From NCBI RefSeq assembly GCF_023823685.1, contig NZ_JAMXBF010000011.1, positions 297,013 through 361,012 of the forward strand: DNA of 64,000 bases, given 5' to 3'. Both the position numbers and the translations under genes were made by a program. The notes below the pieces were generated by a model that had not been told where the DNA came from, searched no databases, and saw only the letters and a list, made by a program, of their open reading frames with translations. Source of the stretch: Pseudomonas subflava. GTDB lineage: Bacteria; Pseudomonadota; Gammaproteobacteria; Pseudomonadales; Pseudomonadaceae. Of this stretch, positions 16,179 to 25,135 are shown piece after piece (position 1 is the first letter of the stretch; each line of letters opens with the position of its first letter).

Positions 16179-17102
16179 ATGGACACGCTGCACAGCATGC
16201 GCGTATTCGTCCGCGTGGTGGACTCCGGCAGCTTTACCGCCGCCGCCATGGCCATGGAGCTGTCCACCGCGCAGGTGTCGCGGCTGGTCTCGGAGCTGGA
16301 GCAACGGCTGCAGGCCCGGCTGCTGCACCGCACCACCCGGCGCCTGGCGCTGACCGAGGCCGGCGAGCGCTACCTGCAGCGCTGCCGGCTGATTCTCGAC
16401 GAGGTGGACGAGGCCGCCGCCGAGGCCCGTGGCGCGCACCTTACGCCGAGCGGCCGGCTGCGGGTGCACAGCATGACCGGGCTCGGCCTGCAGCACCTGA
16501 CCACGCTGATCGCCCGCTACGCCGAGCAGCACCCCGAAGTGGTGGTGGACCTGAGCCTGTCGCAGCGCACGCCGGACCTGCTGGAGGACGGCTACGACCT
16601 GATCATCGCCTTCGCCCGCGAGCTGCCCAGCTCACAGAAGGTGGCGCAGCTGCTGGGACCGATGTTCAGCGTGCTGTGCGCCGCGCCCGGTTACCTGCAG
16701 ACCCACGGCGTGCCGCGCCAGCCGGCCGACCTGCATCGACATCGCTACCTGCGCCTGCTCGACCCGCTGTACGAGGACGGCGTGGACGCCGAGTTCGAGC
16801 CGCGGCCCGCGGAGAGCTTCCAGGTCAACGTCGCCGAGTCGCTGGCCAAGGCGGCCCAGGCCGGCATGGGCGTGTGCCTGCTGCCGTCCTTCGTCGCCGC
16901 GCCGGCCATGCGCGACGGCAGCCTGGTGCGCGTGCTGCCCGAGCATCGCCTGCGCCAGCGCAACATCTACGCGATCTACCCGTCGCGGCGCTTCCTCGAC
17001 GCCAAGATCCGCACCTGGGTGGACTTCCTCAAAGCCGAGCTGCCGCCGCTGCTGGAGCAGGACGAGCAACTGCTGGAAGACCCCCGACACTGGGCAGACT
17101 GA
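16179..17102 (+). CDS. LysR family transcriptional regulator
   Basis: 307 residues from ATG 16179, which has GAGGT seven bases upstream; a longer frame from 16128 is less likely. Residues 1-60 form the winged HTH (MRVFVRVVDSGSFTAAAMAMELSTAQVSRLVSELEQRL). The rest is the usual substrate-binding domain, closest in style to the LysR subgroup that controls HlyD/FUSC efflux (AaeR-like). It is divergent from the efflux pair and is its likely regulator. Confidence 0.88.
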   Translation: MDTLHSMRVFVRVVDSGSFTAAAMAMELSTAQVSRLVSELEQRLQARLLHRTTRRLALTEAGERYLQRCRLILDEVDEAAAEARGAHLTPSGRLRVHSMTGLGLQHLTTLIARYAEQHPEVVVDLSLSQRTPDLLEDGYDLIIAFARELPSSQKVAQLLGPMFSVLCAAPGYLQTHGVPRQPADLHRHRYLRLLDPLYEDGVDAEFEPRPAESFQVNVAESLAKAAQAGMGVCLLPSFVAAPAMRDGSLVRVLPEHRLRQRNIYAIYPSRRFLDAKIRTWVDFLKAELPPLLEQDEQLLEDPRHWAD

Positions 17103-17219
17103 GCGACATTGTTACGGTCGCCGAAAGAGTCATTCACTGAAACCGCACTTTTTCCCCGATCTCGACCCTTTTAGGATGGCGCCACGTTTCGACAGAAGCG
17201 CACTAGAGAGGTCCAAGAT

Positions 17220-17408
17220 ATGCAACGTAATCTGATTTTTACTGCTGTTTTCGCCGCTTTTTCCCTGTTTTTCTCCCCGCTGACGCTCGCCGAGGAATCG
17301 CCCGGCTTTGTTGCGCACAATGAAGCGCTGGCCCAGCAGCGTAGCGCCGTGGTTGACGCGCATTCCCTGGCCGGGCAGCTGCGCGCCGACGAGGCCCGCG
17401 ACGGCTGA
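17220..17408 (+). CDS. Small exported protein of unknown function
   Basis: 62 residues with a clear signal peptide (MQRNLIFTAVFAAFSLFFSPLTLAEE, cleavage after LA), leaving about 38 mostly hydrophilic residues (AHNEALAQQRSAVVDAHSLAGQLRADEARDG). A ribosome site (GAGAGG) precedes the ATG. It stands alone between the LysR gene and a strong terminator at 17466-17494. I recognise no family. It is likely a real periplasmic micro-protein because signal peptide, ribosome site and terminator coincide. Confidence 0.65.
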   Translation: MQRNLIFTAVFAAFSLFFSPLTLAEESPGFVAHNEALAQQRSAVVDAHSLAGQLRADEARDG

Positions 17409-17465
17409 TCCGCGCGTTTTTCGCTCCTCCCGACGTCGATGCACTCCTGATCGGCGTCCGGTTCC

Positions 17466-17494
17466 GGCCGCTCGCCCCCGAGCGGCCTTTTTTT
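17466..17494 (+). terminator. Rho-independent terminator
   Basis: GGCCGCTCG, loop CCCC, CGAGCGGCC form a perfect 9-bp stem followed by seven T. It ends the transcript of the small exported protein. Confidence 0.9.
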
Positions 17495-17560
17495 GCCCGC
17501 TCGCCGAGCGGCTGCATCGGTGGGCTTCGGCGACGGTCTGCTCGAGGTGTTTCACGGTCG

Positions 17561-17590
17561 AAAAAAAGCCCCGCGATGCGGGGCTTTTTC
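17561..17590 (-). terminator. Rho-independent terminator, possibly bidirectional
   Basis: AGCCCCGC, loop GAT, GCGGGGCT form an 8-bp stem with A-run on the left and T-run on the right. On the minus strand it lies 11 bases after the stop of the ene-reductase gene and is followed by seven T, so it ends that operon. It may also stop plus-strand transcription. Confidence 0.88.
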
Positions 17591-17601
17591 GCAGGCGGCG
17601 G

Positions 17602-18651
17602 TTACAGGCGCGGATAGTCGATGTAGCCGACCGGGCCCTGGGCGTAGAACAGCTCCGGGCGCGGCTCGTTGAGCGGGGCGTCCTGGGCCAGGCGTGCCGG
17701 CAGGTCCGGGTTGGCGATGAAGGGGATGCCGAAGGCCACGGCGTCGGCCTTGCCCTCGGCCAGCCAGGCGTTGGCCTGGTCCTTGGTGAAGCGCTCGTTG
17801 GCGATCACCAGGCCGCCGAACTGCTCCTTGATGAATGGCGTCAGGCTGTCTTCGCCCTGCTTCTCGCGGGTGCAGATGAAGGCCACGCCGCGCTTGCCCA
17901 GCTCGCGGGCCACATAGCCGAAGGTCTCGCGCGGGTCGGCGTCGCCCATGTCATGGCTGTCGCGGCGCGGCGCCAGGTGCACGCCGACGCGGTCGGCGCC
18001 CCATACCGAGATGGCGGCATCGGTGACTTCCAGCAGCAGACGCGCGCGGTTCTCCACCGAGCCGCCGTACTGGTCACTGCGCTGGTTGGTGCTGCTCTGC
18101 AGGAACTGGTCGAGCAGGTAGCCGTTGGCGCCGTGGATCTCCACGCCGTCGAAGCCGGCGGCCTTGGCGTTCTCGGCGCCGTGGCGGTAGGCCTCGACGA
18201 TGTCGGCGATCTCCTCGGTCTCCAGGGCGCGCGGGGTGACGTAGTCCTTCATCGGTCGCACCAGGCTGACGTGGCCCTTGGCGGCGATGGCGCTCGGCGC
18301 CACCGGCAGCTCGCCGTTCAGGTACAGCGGGTCGGAGATGCGGCCGACGTGCCATAGCTGCAGGAAGATGCGCCCGCCATTGGCGTGCACGGCGCGGGTC
18401 ACGTCGAGCCAGCCACGCACCTGGTCCTCTGACCAGATGCCGGGGGTGTCCGGGTAGCCCACGCCCATCGGCGTCACCGAGGTGGCCTCGCTGAGGATCA
18501 GGCCGGCGCTGGCGCGCTGCACGTAGTACTCGGCCATCAGCGCGTTGGGCACGCGGCCCTCGTCGGCGCGGCAGCGGGTCAGCGGGGCCATGATGATGCG
18601 GTTGGGCAGTTCCAGGCTGCCGATCTTGATCGGGTCGAACAGGGTGGTCAT
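17602..18651 (-). CDS. nemA: Old yellow enzyme (alkene reductase, NemA-like)
   Basis: 349 residues, normal for the family. FMN-barrel motifs are seen: PNRIIMAPLTRCRA near the N-terminus, DGVEIHGANGYLLDQFLQSSTNQRSDQYGGS with the substrate-binding His and Asn, and a C-terminal PDLPARL region. The enzyme reduces activated C=C bonds (N-ethylmaleimide, 2-enals, nitro esters) with NADPH. It is the last gene of an ArsR-MFS-ene-reductase operon, suggesting a role in detoxifying electrophiles. Confidence 0.9.
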   Translation of the reverse strand: MTTLFDPIKIGSLELPNRIIMAPLTRCRADEGRVPNALMAEYYVQRASAGLILSEATSVTPMGVGYPDTPGIWSEDQVRGWLDVTRAVHANGGRIFLQLWHVGRISDPLYLNGELPVAPSAIAAKGHVSLVRPMKDYVTPRALETEEIADIVEAYRHGAENAKAAGFDGVEIHGANGYLLDQFLQSSTNQRSDQYGGSVENRARLLLEVTDAAISVWGADRVGVHLAPRRDSHDMGDADPRETFGYVARELGKRGVAFICTREKQGEDSLTPFIKEQFGGLVIANERFTKDQANAWLAEGKADAVAFGIPFIANPDLPARLAQDAPLNEPRPELFYAQGPVGYIDYPRL

Positions 18652-18668
18652 GGGGCTATCTCCTTGGG

Positions 18669-19835
18669 TCAGTCGAGCAGCGCCTCGGCGGCGTCATCGC
18701 TGCCGAGGGAGGAATTGAGCAGGGTGGCGATCAGCGCCAGCACGGCCAGCGCACCAGCCGCCAGCGGCACCGCGGTGAGGCCCAGGCCCTGGGCAATGAC
18801 CAGGCCTCCGACCCAGGCACCGAGGGCGTTGCCCAGGTTGAAGGCGCCGATGTTGAGAGTGGCCACCAGATTCGGTGCGGCCTGGCCGAACATCATCACG
18901 TTGACCTGCAGTGCCGGCACGGCGGCGAAGGCGGCCGTGGCCCAGAGCAGCAGATTGATCTCCAGCGGGATCAGCAGCGGGCTGCTCCAGCGCACCAGGG
19001 TGGAGAGGATCGCCAGGGCCAGCAGCACGCTGGCCAGCGCAGCGGCCAGGTTCCAGTCGGCCAGGCGGCCGCCGATCAGGTTGCCAAGGGTGAGGCCGAC
19101 GCCGATCAGCAGCAGGGTCCAGGTGATGCCGCGCGGCGACACGCCGGTGACCTCGCCGAGCAGCGGGGCGATGTAGGTGAACAGGGCGAACATGGCGGCG
19201 GAGAACAGCACGGTGGTGGACAGCGCCAGCCACAGCCCGGCGCCGCGCAGGGCGGCCAGCTCGGCGCGCAGGTTGGCGGGCTGCTGCTCGCGGTTGCTGG
19301 GCAGCACGCGACACAGGCCGATGAAGGCGAGGATGCCGATGGCGGTCACCGCCCAGAAGGTCGAGCGCCAGCCGGCGTACTGGCCGAGCGCGGTGCCCAG
19401 CGGCACGCCGAGCACGTTGGCCAGGGTCAGGCCGGTGAACATCAGGGCCACGGCCGAGGCCCGGCGGTTCTCCGGCACCAGGCTGGCGGCCACCACCGAG
19501 CCGATGCCGAAGAAGGCGCCGTGGCAGAGCGCGGTGACCACGCGGGCGACCATCAGCAGTTCGTAGTCGGCGGCGGTGGCGCAGAGCAGGTTCCCCAGCA
19601 CGAAGATGCCCATCAGCGCGAGCAGGGCCAGCTTGCGCGGCCAGTTGGCGGTGACCAGGGCCATGAACGGTGCGCCGAGGGCCACGCCCAAGGCGTAGCC
19701 GGTGACCAGCCAGCCGGCGCCGGGGATGGACACGCCGAGGTCGAGGGCGACCTCGGGCAGCAGGCCCATGATGACGAATTCCGTGGTGCCGATGGCGAAC
19801 GCGGACAAGGCGAGGACGAGAAGCGGTAACGGCAT
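18669..19835 (-). CDS. MFS transporter, drug/arabinose efflux (DHA1) type
   Basis: 388 residues with 12 predicted membrane segments. The start LLVLALSAFAIGTTEFVIMGLLPEVA and the motif GALVTANWPRKLAL-like loop (FMALVTANWPRKL) fit the AraJ/YdhP/NepI group of 12-segment exporters. It lies 17 bases upstream of the ene-reductase gene and 54 bases downstream of the ArsR gene, all on the minus strand. It probably exports a toxic compound related to the ene-reductase substrate. Confidence 0.88.
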   Translation of the reverse strand: MPLPLLVLALSAFAIGTTEFVIMGLLPEVALDLGVSIPGAGWLVTGYALGVALGAPFMALVTANWPRKLALLALMGIFVLGNLLCATAADYELLMVARVVTALCHGAFFGIGSVVAASLVPENRRASAVALMFTGLTLANVLGVPLGTALGQYAGWRSTFWAVTAIGILAFIGLCRVLPSNREQQPANLRAELAALRGAGLWLALSTTVLFSAAMFALFTYIAPLLGEVTGVSPRGITWTLLLIGVGLTLGNLIGGRLADWNLAAALASVLLALAILSTLVRWSSPLLIPLEINLLLWATAAFAAVPALQVNVMMFGQAAPNLVATLNIGAFNLGNALGAWVGGLVIAQGLGLTAVPLAAGALAVLALIATLLNSSLGSDDAAEALLD

Positions 19836-19889
19836 GGGCCGGCTCCTGAAGCGAATCGATAGTGAAGAGCCCGGCTGGCGGGCGCGGGT

Positions 19890-20195
19890 TCAGAGTTGTT
19901 GGTCGAGGCGTGCGAGGAAGTCCTGAATCGCTTCCTCGTTGCGCTTGTAGAAGCTCCACTGGCCGACCTTGCGGCAGGTCACCAGGCCGGCGCGCTGCAG
20001 CGTCGCCAGGTGCGCCGAGACGCTCGACTGAGACAGGCCGCACCGCTCGAACTTGCCGGCGCAGACGCCCAGCTCCAGGGGATGGTCCTGATCGGCGAAG
20101 TGCTTTTCCGGCTCCTTCAGCCATTGCAGGATCTCCCGCCGCACGGGGTGGGCGAGGGCCTTGATGATGTCGTCGAGATCGAGTGGATCGCTCAT
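19890..20195 (-). CDS. ArsR family transcriptional regulator
   Basis: 101 residues. A winged HTH is clear (DIIKALAHPVRREILQWLKEPE, then GLSQSSVSAHLATLQRAGLVTCRKVGQWSFYKRNEE). Three Cys residues (GVCAGKFERCG and VTCRK) are present, but not the ELCVCDL metal motif of ArsR/SmtB metal sensors. A thiol-based or organic-effector sensor is therefore more likely. It heads the operon with the exporter and ene-reductase genes; an inverted repeat upstream is the likely operator. Confidence 0.85.
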   Translation of the reverse strand: MSDPLDLDDIIKALAHPVRREILQWLKEPEKHFADQDHPLELGVCAGKFERCGLSQSSVSAHLATLQRAGLVTCRKVGQWSFYKRNEEAIQDFLARLDQQL

Positions 20196-20208
20196 GCCGG
20201 TGTCGTCG

Positions 20209-20274
20209 CATATCGGAGTGAGGCGAACTTTATATTGGCTCTCTCCGATATGTAGATCGCTTTGCGCCGATATT
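20209..20274 (-). promoter_or_regulatory. ArsR operator candidate, inverted repeat CATATCGGAG / CTCCGATATG
   Basis: CATATCGGAG (20209-20218) and CTCCGATATG (20243-20252) are perfect 10-base inverted repeats, 24 bases apart, starting 14 bases upstream of the ArsR start codon. A third partial copy (GCCGATATT) lies at 20266-20274. The region in between is AT-rich (ACTTTATATTGG) and probably holds the promoter. The position fits autoregulation by the ArsR protein. Confidence 0.6.
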
Positions 20275-20374
20275 GATTATCGACGCGGATGATGCGGAAG
20301 AAGGCGCCCGTGCAAATGCGCGCGGGTTCGTTTCGGGCCAGATCGTCTCGCTGGCGAGGCGAGGCAGGGTTCGT

Positions 20375-21523
20375 TCACGTCAGGCCGTAGCGCCGCATCA
20401 GGTGGTCGCGCTGGCCGGGCTGGAAGTTGATGCGCGCCGCATCGCCCTGCACGGCGGTGATCAGCCGCGGGTTCATCATGCGGAACCACAGCGGTGGCAC
20501 GTAGGCCACCAGGTACATGCCGAAGTAGCCGCTGGGCAGGCGCGGCAGGTCGGGGAAGTTGCGCAGCGACTGGTAGCGCCGGGTCGGGTTGGCGTGGTGG
20601 TCGGAGTGGCGCTGCAGGTGAAACAGCGCCCAGTTGGAGAACAGGTGGTTGCTGTTCCACGAATGGTGCGGCTGGCAAATCTCGTAGCGGCCGCTGTCGA
20701 GCCGGCGGCGCAGCAGGCCGTAGTGTTCCAGGTAGTTGGCCGAGGTCAGCTGGAAGGCGCCCCAGAAGGCGGTCAGCAGCAGGTACGGCAGGATCGCCAG
20801 GCCGAAGGCCAGGGTCAGCCCGCCATACAGGGTCAGGCTGATCAGCGCCGGCTGCAGCACCTCGTTGTCCAGGCTCCAGGTGCGCTTGCCACCGCGGGCC
20901 AGGCGTTCCGTCTCCAGTCGCCAGGCGCGGCGGAAGCCGCCGGGCATCTCGCGCAGGACGAAGCGGTAGATCGACTCGCCCATGCGCGACGAGGCCGGGT
21001 CCACCGGCGTGGCCACGTCGCGGTGATGGCCGCGGTTGTGCTCGACGTAGAAGTGCCCGTAGCAGGCCAGCGCCAGGGCCAGCTTGCCGAGCCAGCGCTC
21101 CAGCGCGCTCTTCTTGTGGCCCATCTCGTGGCCGAGGTTGATGGCGAAGCCCAGGCCGCCGCCGGTGTTGATGACCATCGCCAGCACGCCGTACCAGGCC
21201 AGCGGCTGGGTGGCTACGAAGGCGGTCGTGGCGATGAAGGTTGCCCACAGCACCGGCACCAGCAGGTAGGTGATCCAGCGGTAGTAGGGATCGGCCTCGA
21301 GGGCCGGTACCTCGGATTCGGGCGGGTTGCTCGGGTCCTCGCCGATCAGCGCATCGAGCAGCGGCACGCCGAAGTAGAAGAACGCCGGCGACAGCCACAG
21401 CCAGGCGTCGTGCGGTGAAACCAGCAGGTACAGGGCGGGGCCGATCAGGCCCAGGCAAGGAACGAATAGCGACAGCAGCCAGAGCGGGCGCTTGCGGTCA
21501 CGGTAGGGCAGGGCGGTTTCCAT
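20375..21523 (-). CDS. alkB: Alkane 1-monooxygenase
   Basis: 382 residues from ATG 21523 (GGAG about 9 bases upstream; the frame is open further but without support). About six membrane segments occur. The di-iron His motifs are all present: HEMGHK, EHNRGHH, NYLEHYG and LQRHSDHHANP. The enzyme hydroxylates the terminal carbon of n-alkanes using rubredoxin electrons; no rubredoxin gene is adjacent. It is divergent from an AraC-type regulator, its likely activator. Confidence 0.93.
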   Translation of the reverse strand: METALPYRDRKRPLWLLSLFVPCLGLIGPALYLLVSPHDAWLWLSPAFFYFGVPLLDALIGEDPSNPPESEVPALEADPYYRWITYLLVPVLWATFIATTAFVATQPLAWYGVLAMVINTGGGLGFAINLGHEMGHKKSALERWLGKLALALACYGHFYVEHNRGHHRDVATPVDPASSRMGESIYRFVLREMPGGFRRAWRLETERLARGGKRTWSLDNEVLQPALISLTLYGGLTLAFGLAILPYLLLTAFWGAFQLTSANYLEHYGLLRRRLDSGRYEICQPHHSWNSNHLFSNWALFHLQRHSDHHANPTRRYQSLRNFPDLPRLPSGYFGMYLVAYVPPLWFRMMNPRLITAVQGDAARINFQPGQRDHLMRRYGLT

Positions 21524-21648
21524 CTTTATTGTCTCCGCGGTTCTTCGACCTGGACCCAGCATGCGTCGGCCCGGTCAATCGCAGAACCGTTGAGGCGGGC
21601 AGAAAATCGTCTTATGGTGACAGCTCGCCTTCGCGCCGGACCTGCCCC

Positions 21649-22674
21649 ATGGACCCGAGCCTCGCCCCGCTGCAACCCTGCCTGCATCCGATCTACGCCC
21701 GCCTGCTGTGCGCGGCTCTGCGTCAGCGCGGTTTCGACGAGGCGCAGATCCTGCACGGCACCGGCCTGGACTGGGCGCACTTGCACCGCGACAACCGCCC
21801 GCTCAACTTCGCCCAGGTGCAGCGCCTGATTCGCCGCGCGCTGCAGCTCACCGACTGCCCCTGGCTGGGGCTGGAAGTGGGCTGCGGCATGCCGGTGTCG
21901 GCCCACGGCCCGGTGGGCTACGCCGCCGCCCTGTGCCCGGACCTGCGCGGCGTGCTGGCGGTGCTGGAGCGCTTCAGCGTGCTGCGCCTGTCCAGCCTGC
22001 GTCTCGACGGGGCCGTCGAGGGTGAGCGCTACCGCATCGGCTTTGAGGAGCTGTTCGACCTGGCCGACGCGCGCGAGCACATCCTTGCCAGCCTGGCCGG
22101 CGTCTGTCTGCGCCTGCTGGAGGCGGTGTGCGGCGCGTTGCCGGACGCGTCGCTGGCGTTCGCCTTTCCCTTCGCCGAGCCGCCCTGGTCGGCGCGTTAT
22201 CGCGAGCTGCTCGGGCCGGGTGCGAGCTTCGGCGCCGAGCGCTTCAGCGTCAGCCTGCCGCTGGCGTGGCTGGATCGCCCCAGCCTGAGCGCCGATCCGC
22301 AGGCCGCGCGCATTGCTCTGCGCGATTGCGAGCATCAGCTGCGGGGCGCCGGTCCCGGCGGCGACTGGGTGCGTCGGGTGCAGCTGCGCCTGGTGGCCTG
22401 CGAGGGTGCCTATCCGACGCTGGAACAGCTGGCGCTGGAATTCCACCTGTCCGAGCGCACGCTGATCCGTCGCTTGCGCGAGGAGGGCGCGCATTACCAG
22501 CAGCTGCTCGACGAGGTGCGCCAGGAACTGGCCTGCTGGCTGCTGCAGAACACGCCGCTGAGCGTGGAGGCGGTGGCCGAGCGCCTGGGCTACCGCGACA
22601 CCAGCAACTTCAGCCGCACCTTCCGCCGCTGGCTGGGCATCACGCCCAACGCCTGGCGCAAGGGGGCGGCGTGA
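21649..22674 (+). CDS. AraC family transcriptional regulator
   Basis: 341 residues from ATG 21649. An N-terminal Arabinose_bd-type domain (LHPIYARLLCAALRQRGFDEAQIL...) is followed by a C-terminal double HTH (PTLEQLALEFHLSERTLIRRLREEG, VEAVAERLGYRDTSNFSRTFRRWLGITPNAWR). This is the layout of the OruR/AlkR-like group. It is divergent from alkB and likely controls it in response to alkanes or their products. Its stop overlaps the GTG start of the next gene. Confidence 0.88.
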   Translation: MDPSLAPLQPCLHPIYARLLCAALRQRGFDEAQILHGTGLDWAHLHRDNRPLNFAQVQRLIRRALQLTDCPWLGLEVGCGMPVSAHGPVGYAAALCPDLRGVLAVLERFSVLRLSSLRLDGAVEGERYRIGFEELFDLADAREHILASLAGVCLRLLEAVCGALPDASLAFAFPFAEPPWSARYRELLGPGASFGAERFSVSLPLAWLDRPSLSADPQAARIALRDCEHQLRGAGPGGDWVRRVQLRLVACEGAYPTLEQLALEFHLSERTLIRRLREEGAHYQQLLDEVRQELACWLLQNTPLSVEAVAERLGYRDTSNFSRTFRRWLGITPNAWRKGAA

Positions 22675-23246
22675 ACTACCTGGCCCACCTGCACCTGGGC
22701 GGCGGCGAGCCGCAGCAGCTGCTCGGCAGCCTCTACGGCGACTTCGTCAAGGGGCCGCTGGCGGGGCGCTTTCCGGCCGGCATCGAGGCCGGCATCCAGT
22801 TGCATCGGCGCATCGACGCCTTCACCGATCGTCACCCGCTGATCGAGCGGGCGCGGGCGCGCTTCCCGGCCGCGCGCCGGCGCACCTCGGGGATTCTGCT
22901 CGACCTGTTCTTCGATCACTGCCTGGCCCGCGACTGGGCGGACTTCGCCGACGAGCCGCTGGGGCAGTTCGCCGGGCGGGTCTACCGGGTGCTGGCCGCC
23001 GAGGCGGAGCTGCCGGAGCGCCTGGCCTATATCGCCCCGCGTATGGCGGCGCAGGACTGGCTCGGCAGCTACACGGACTTCGCCGTGCTGGAGCAGGTGC
23101 TGCTCGGCATGAGCCGGCGCCTGTCGCGGCCGCAGATGCTGGCGGGCGCTATGGGCGAGCTGGAGCGGCTGTATGAGCCGCTCAGCGAGGACTTTCGCGC
23201 GTTCTATCCGCAGTTGCAGGCGTTCGTCTCGGCCGAGGCGCGGTAG
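22671..23246 (+). CDS. acpH: Acyl carrier protein phosphodiesterase
   Basis: 191 residues from the GTG at 22671, which overlaps the preceding stop codon (GTGA). The start MNYLAHLHLGG, the GSLYGDFVKG motif and LLDLFFDHCLARDW are typical of AcpH. It removes the 4'-phosphopantetheine group from holo-ACP. Coupling to the AraC gene appears to be positional only. Confidence 0.88.
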   Translation: MNYLAHLHLGGGEPQQLLGSLYGDFVKGPLAGRFPAGIEAGIQLHRRIDAFTDRHPLIERARARFPAARRRTSGILLDLFFDHCLARDWADFADEPLGQFAGRVYRVLAAEAELPERLAYIAPRMAAQDWLGSYTDFAVLEQVLLGMSRRLSRPQMLAGAMGELERLYEPLSEDFRAFYPQLQAFVSAEAR

Positions 23247-23385
23247 GCGGGCGGCCGCTTTTCGGTGTGACGAGATCTGCGTTCGAGCGTTGTGCTCGGC
23301 GGGTATGGCGGGCCGCCACTGCGCGGCGAGGCCGCCCTACGGCGGGATGCAATCGGGGCGACCTGAGAGCGAGCCCAGGCTGGGG

Positions 23386-24159
23386 TCAGGCGGCTTGTTG
23401 TGTGGGTTGCGGCGTTTCGCCGAACAGGGCTGTCTGCACCGCGCGCTGTGCCTGGCGGGCCAGGGCGTTGCGTTCCTGGCCAGTGCTGGCGATGGGGGCG
23501 AGTAGCTGGATCTCGACCACGGCGCGCTCGGCCTTGAACAGGCGCAGCAGGTGCGAGGGCAGATCGTCGTCGCTGATGAAGGGGGCGATGGGGTCGATCT
23601 CGCCGTCGCGCAGGTAGCGGATGGCCACCGGCTGCAACGGCACGCCGGCCTCGATGGCGCCGGTCAGCAGGCGGCCGTGGAAGGTGCGTACCTGCTGGCC
23701 ATCGGTGGTGGTGCCTTCGGGGAAGATCACCAGCTGGCGTCCGGCCTCCAGGTGACGGTGCAGCTGGCGTGCCAGCAGCGCGCTATCTCCGGAACCCCTG
23801 CGGATAAACAGGGTGCCGGCCTTGTGCGCCAGCCAGCCGGCCAGCGGCCAGGTGCGCACCTCGGCCTTGGACAGGAAGGAGATCGGCAGCAGCTGGCCGA
23901 GCAGCGGGATGTCGGTCCAGGACACATGGTTGCCGACCCACAGGTGCGGGCCGCTGGGCAGCTCGCCGCGCACCTTGACCTCGAAGGGCAGGGCGCCGCT
24001 GAGGCGGGCGAGGAACCAGCGGGTGAGGCGCTGACGCAGCCCCATCAGGTCGTTGCGGCGCAGGCGCTCGGCGGCGGCGACCACGCCGGCCAGGGCCACG
24101 CCCAGCAGCAGCACCGCGGCCAGCCGGGCCAGGCGGAAGTAGAAGCGCAGTCGGTTCAT
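23386..24159 (-). CDS. olsA: 1-acyl-glycerol-3-phosphate / lyso-ornithine-lipid O-acyltransferase
   Basis: 257 residues. An N-terminal membrane segment (LARLAAVLLLGVALAGVVAAA) precedes PlsC-type motifs: NHVSWTD (H-x4-D catalytic pair), FIRRGSGD, and FPEGTTTDG. It is 94 bases downstream of the OlsB gene on the same strand, so it is probably OlsA, which adds the second acyl chain to lyso-ornithine lipid. Confidence 0.88.
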   Translation of the reverse strand: MNRLRFYFRLARLAAVLLLGVALAGVVAAAERLRRNDLMGLRQRLTRWFLARLSGALPFEVKVRGELPSGPHLWVGNHVSWTDIPLLGQLLPISFLSKAEVRTWPLAGWLAHKAGTLFIRRGSGDSALLARQLHRHLEAGRQLVIFPEGTTTDGQQVRTFHGRLLTGAIEAGVPLQPVAIRYLRDGEIDPIAPFISDDDLPSHLLRLFKAERAVVEIQLLAPIASTGQERNALARQAQRAVQTALFGETPQPTQQAA

Positions 24160-24253
24160 CGTGGCTCTCGGTTCAGGGGACGAGGGATGAAGCCTGCCGA
24201 AGGGCGTCGGGCCGGAGCCGGGTGAACAGGCCGCGGACTCCGGCTCGGCAGAC

Positions 24254-24997
24254 CTAGACCGCGGCCTTGAAGTGGCGTGCATAGCGCGGGCACAGCTCGT
24301 CGCGCTTGAGCAGGATGAACACGTCGGCGACCTGGAAGTCCGGGTCCCAGCACGGCTCGCCGCACACCTTGGCACCCAGGCGCATGTAGGCCTTGAGCAG
24401 CGGCGGCATTTCGGCGATGACGTTGCCCGGCACGTCCAGGTGCGGCAGCGGAGTCTTCGGCTCGGCGCGCAGGTGCTCGGTGCACAGGTGGCGTTCGCGC
24501 AGGCGCTGCATGATCGCCTGGGCCTGGACGCCACCGTCCTGCATGGGAATGCTGGCGCAGCCCATCAGGTAGCGGTAACCGCCCTCGTTGAGCACTTCGG
24601 CCAGCTCGCTCCATAGCACGGCGATGGTGCCGCCGTTGCGGTAGGCCGGCGCCACGCAGGTGCGGCCGATCTCCAGCACCGGGCCCTCGAGGTGGGCCAG
24701 GCCGTGCAGGCTGAACTCCTCCTCGCTGTAGAAGCGGCCCAGGCGGCTGGCGCTCTGGTGGTCGAGCAGGCGGGTGGTGGCGACCAGCGCGCCGCTGTTG
24801 AGATCGCGCACGCCGATGTGGCTGCAGTGCGGGTCGAAGTCATCCATGTCCAGGCCCAGCTCGGCGCCTTTCAGCTTGGCATCGAATTCGCTGCTGAAGA
24901 CGGCGTAGCGCAGGGCCTGGGCCTCGCGCAGCGCGTCCGGGCCGATCAGGCGTTCGGCTTGCAAGCGGCGTTCGGCAGTTCGGGCGATCTGGGTCAT
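24254..24997 (-). CDS. olsB: L-ornithine N(alpha)-acyltransferase
   Basis: 247 residues with the GNAT-like hemolysin/OlsB domain ([45 protein letters not shown]; the conserved [16 protein letters not shown] [18 protein letters not shown]). OlsB makes lyso-ornithine lipid from 3-hydroxyacyl-ACP and ornithine, the first step of ornithine lipid synthesis. The pair olsB-olsA is commonly phosphate-starvation induced in Pseudomonas; I saw no clear Pho box upstream. Confidence 0.9.
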   Translation of the reverse strand: MTQIARTAERRLQAERLIGPDALREAQALRYAVFSSEFDAKLKGAELGLDMDDFDPHCSHIGVRDLNSGALVATTRLLDHQSASRLGRFYSEEEFSLHGLAHLEGPVLEIGRTCVAPAYRNGGTIAVLWSELAEVLNEGGYRYLMGCASIPMQDGGVQAQAIMQRLRERHLCTEHLRAEPKTPLPHLDVPGNVIAEMPPLLKAYMRLGAKVCGEPCWDPDFQVADVFILLKRDELCPRYARHFKAAV

Positions 24998-25135
24998 CGA
25001 GTGGCCTCCGTGAGCCAGCCTGCGGTGGGTTGCGGCCGGTCGATGTTGTTGGGCAAGCTCAGGCTAGGAACACCCGGTGTCACCTCCATGAATCTTTGGT
25101 GATGCTTGCGTGACAGACGACGAGGACCTTTTGCG

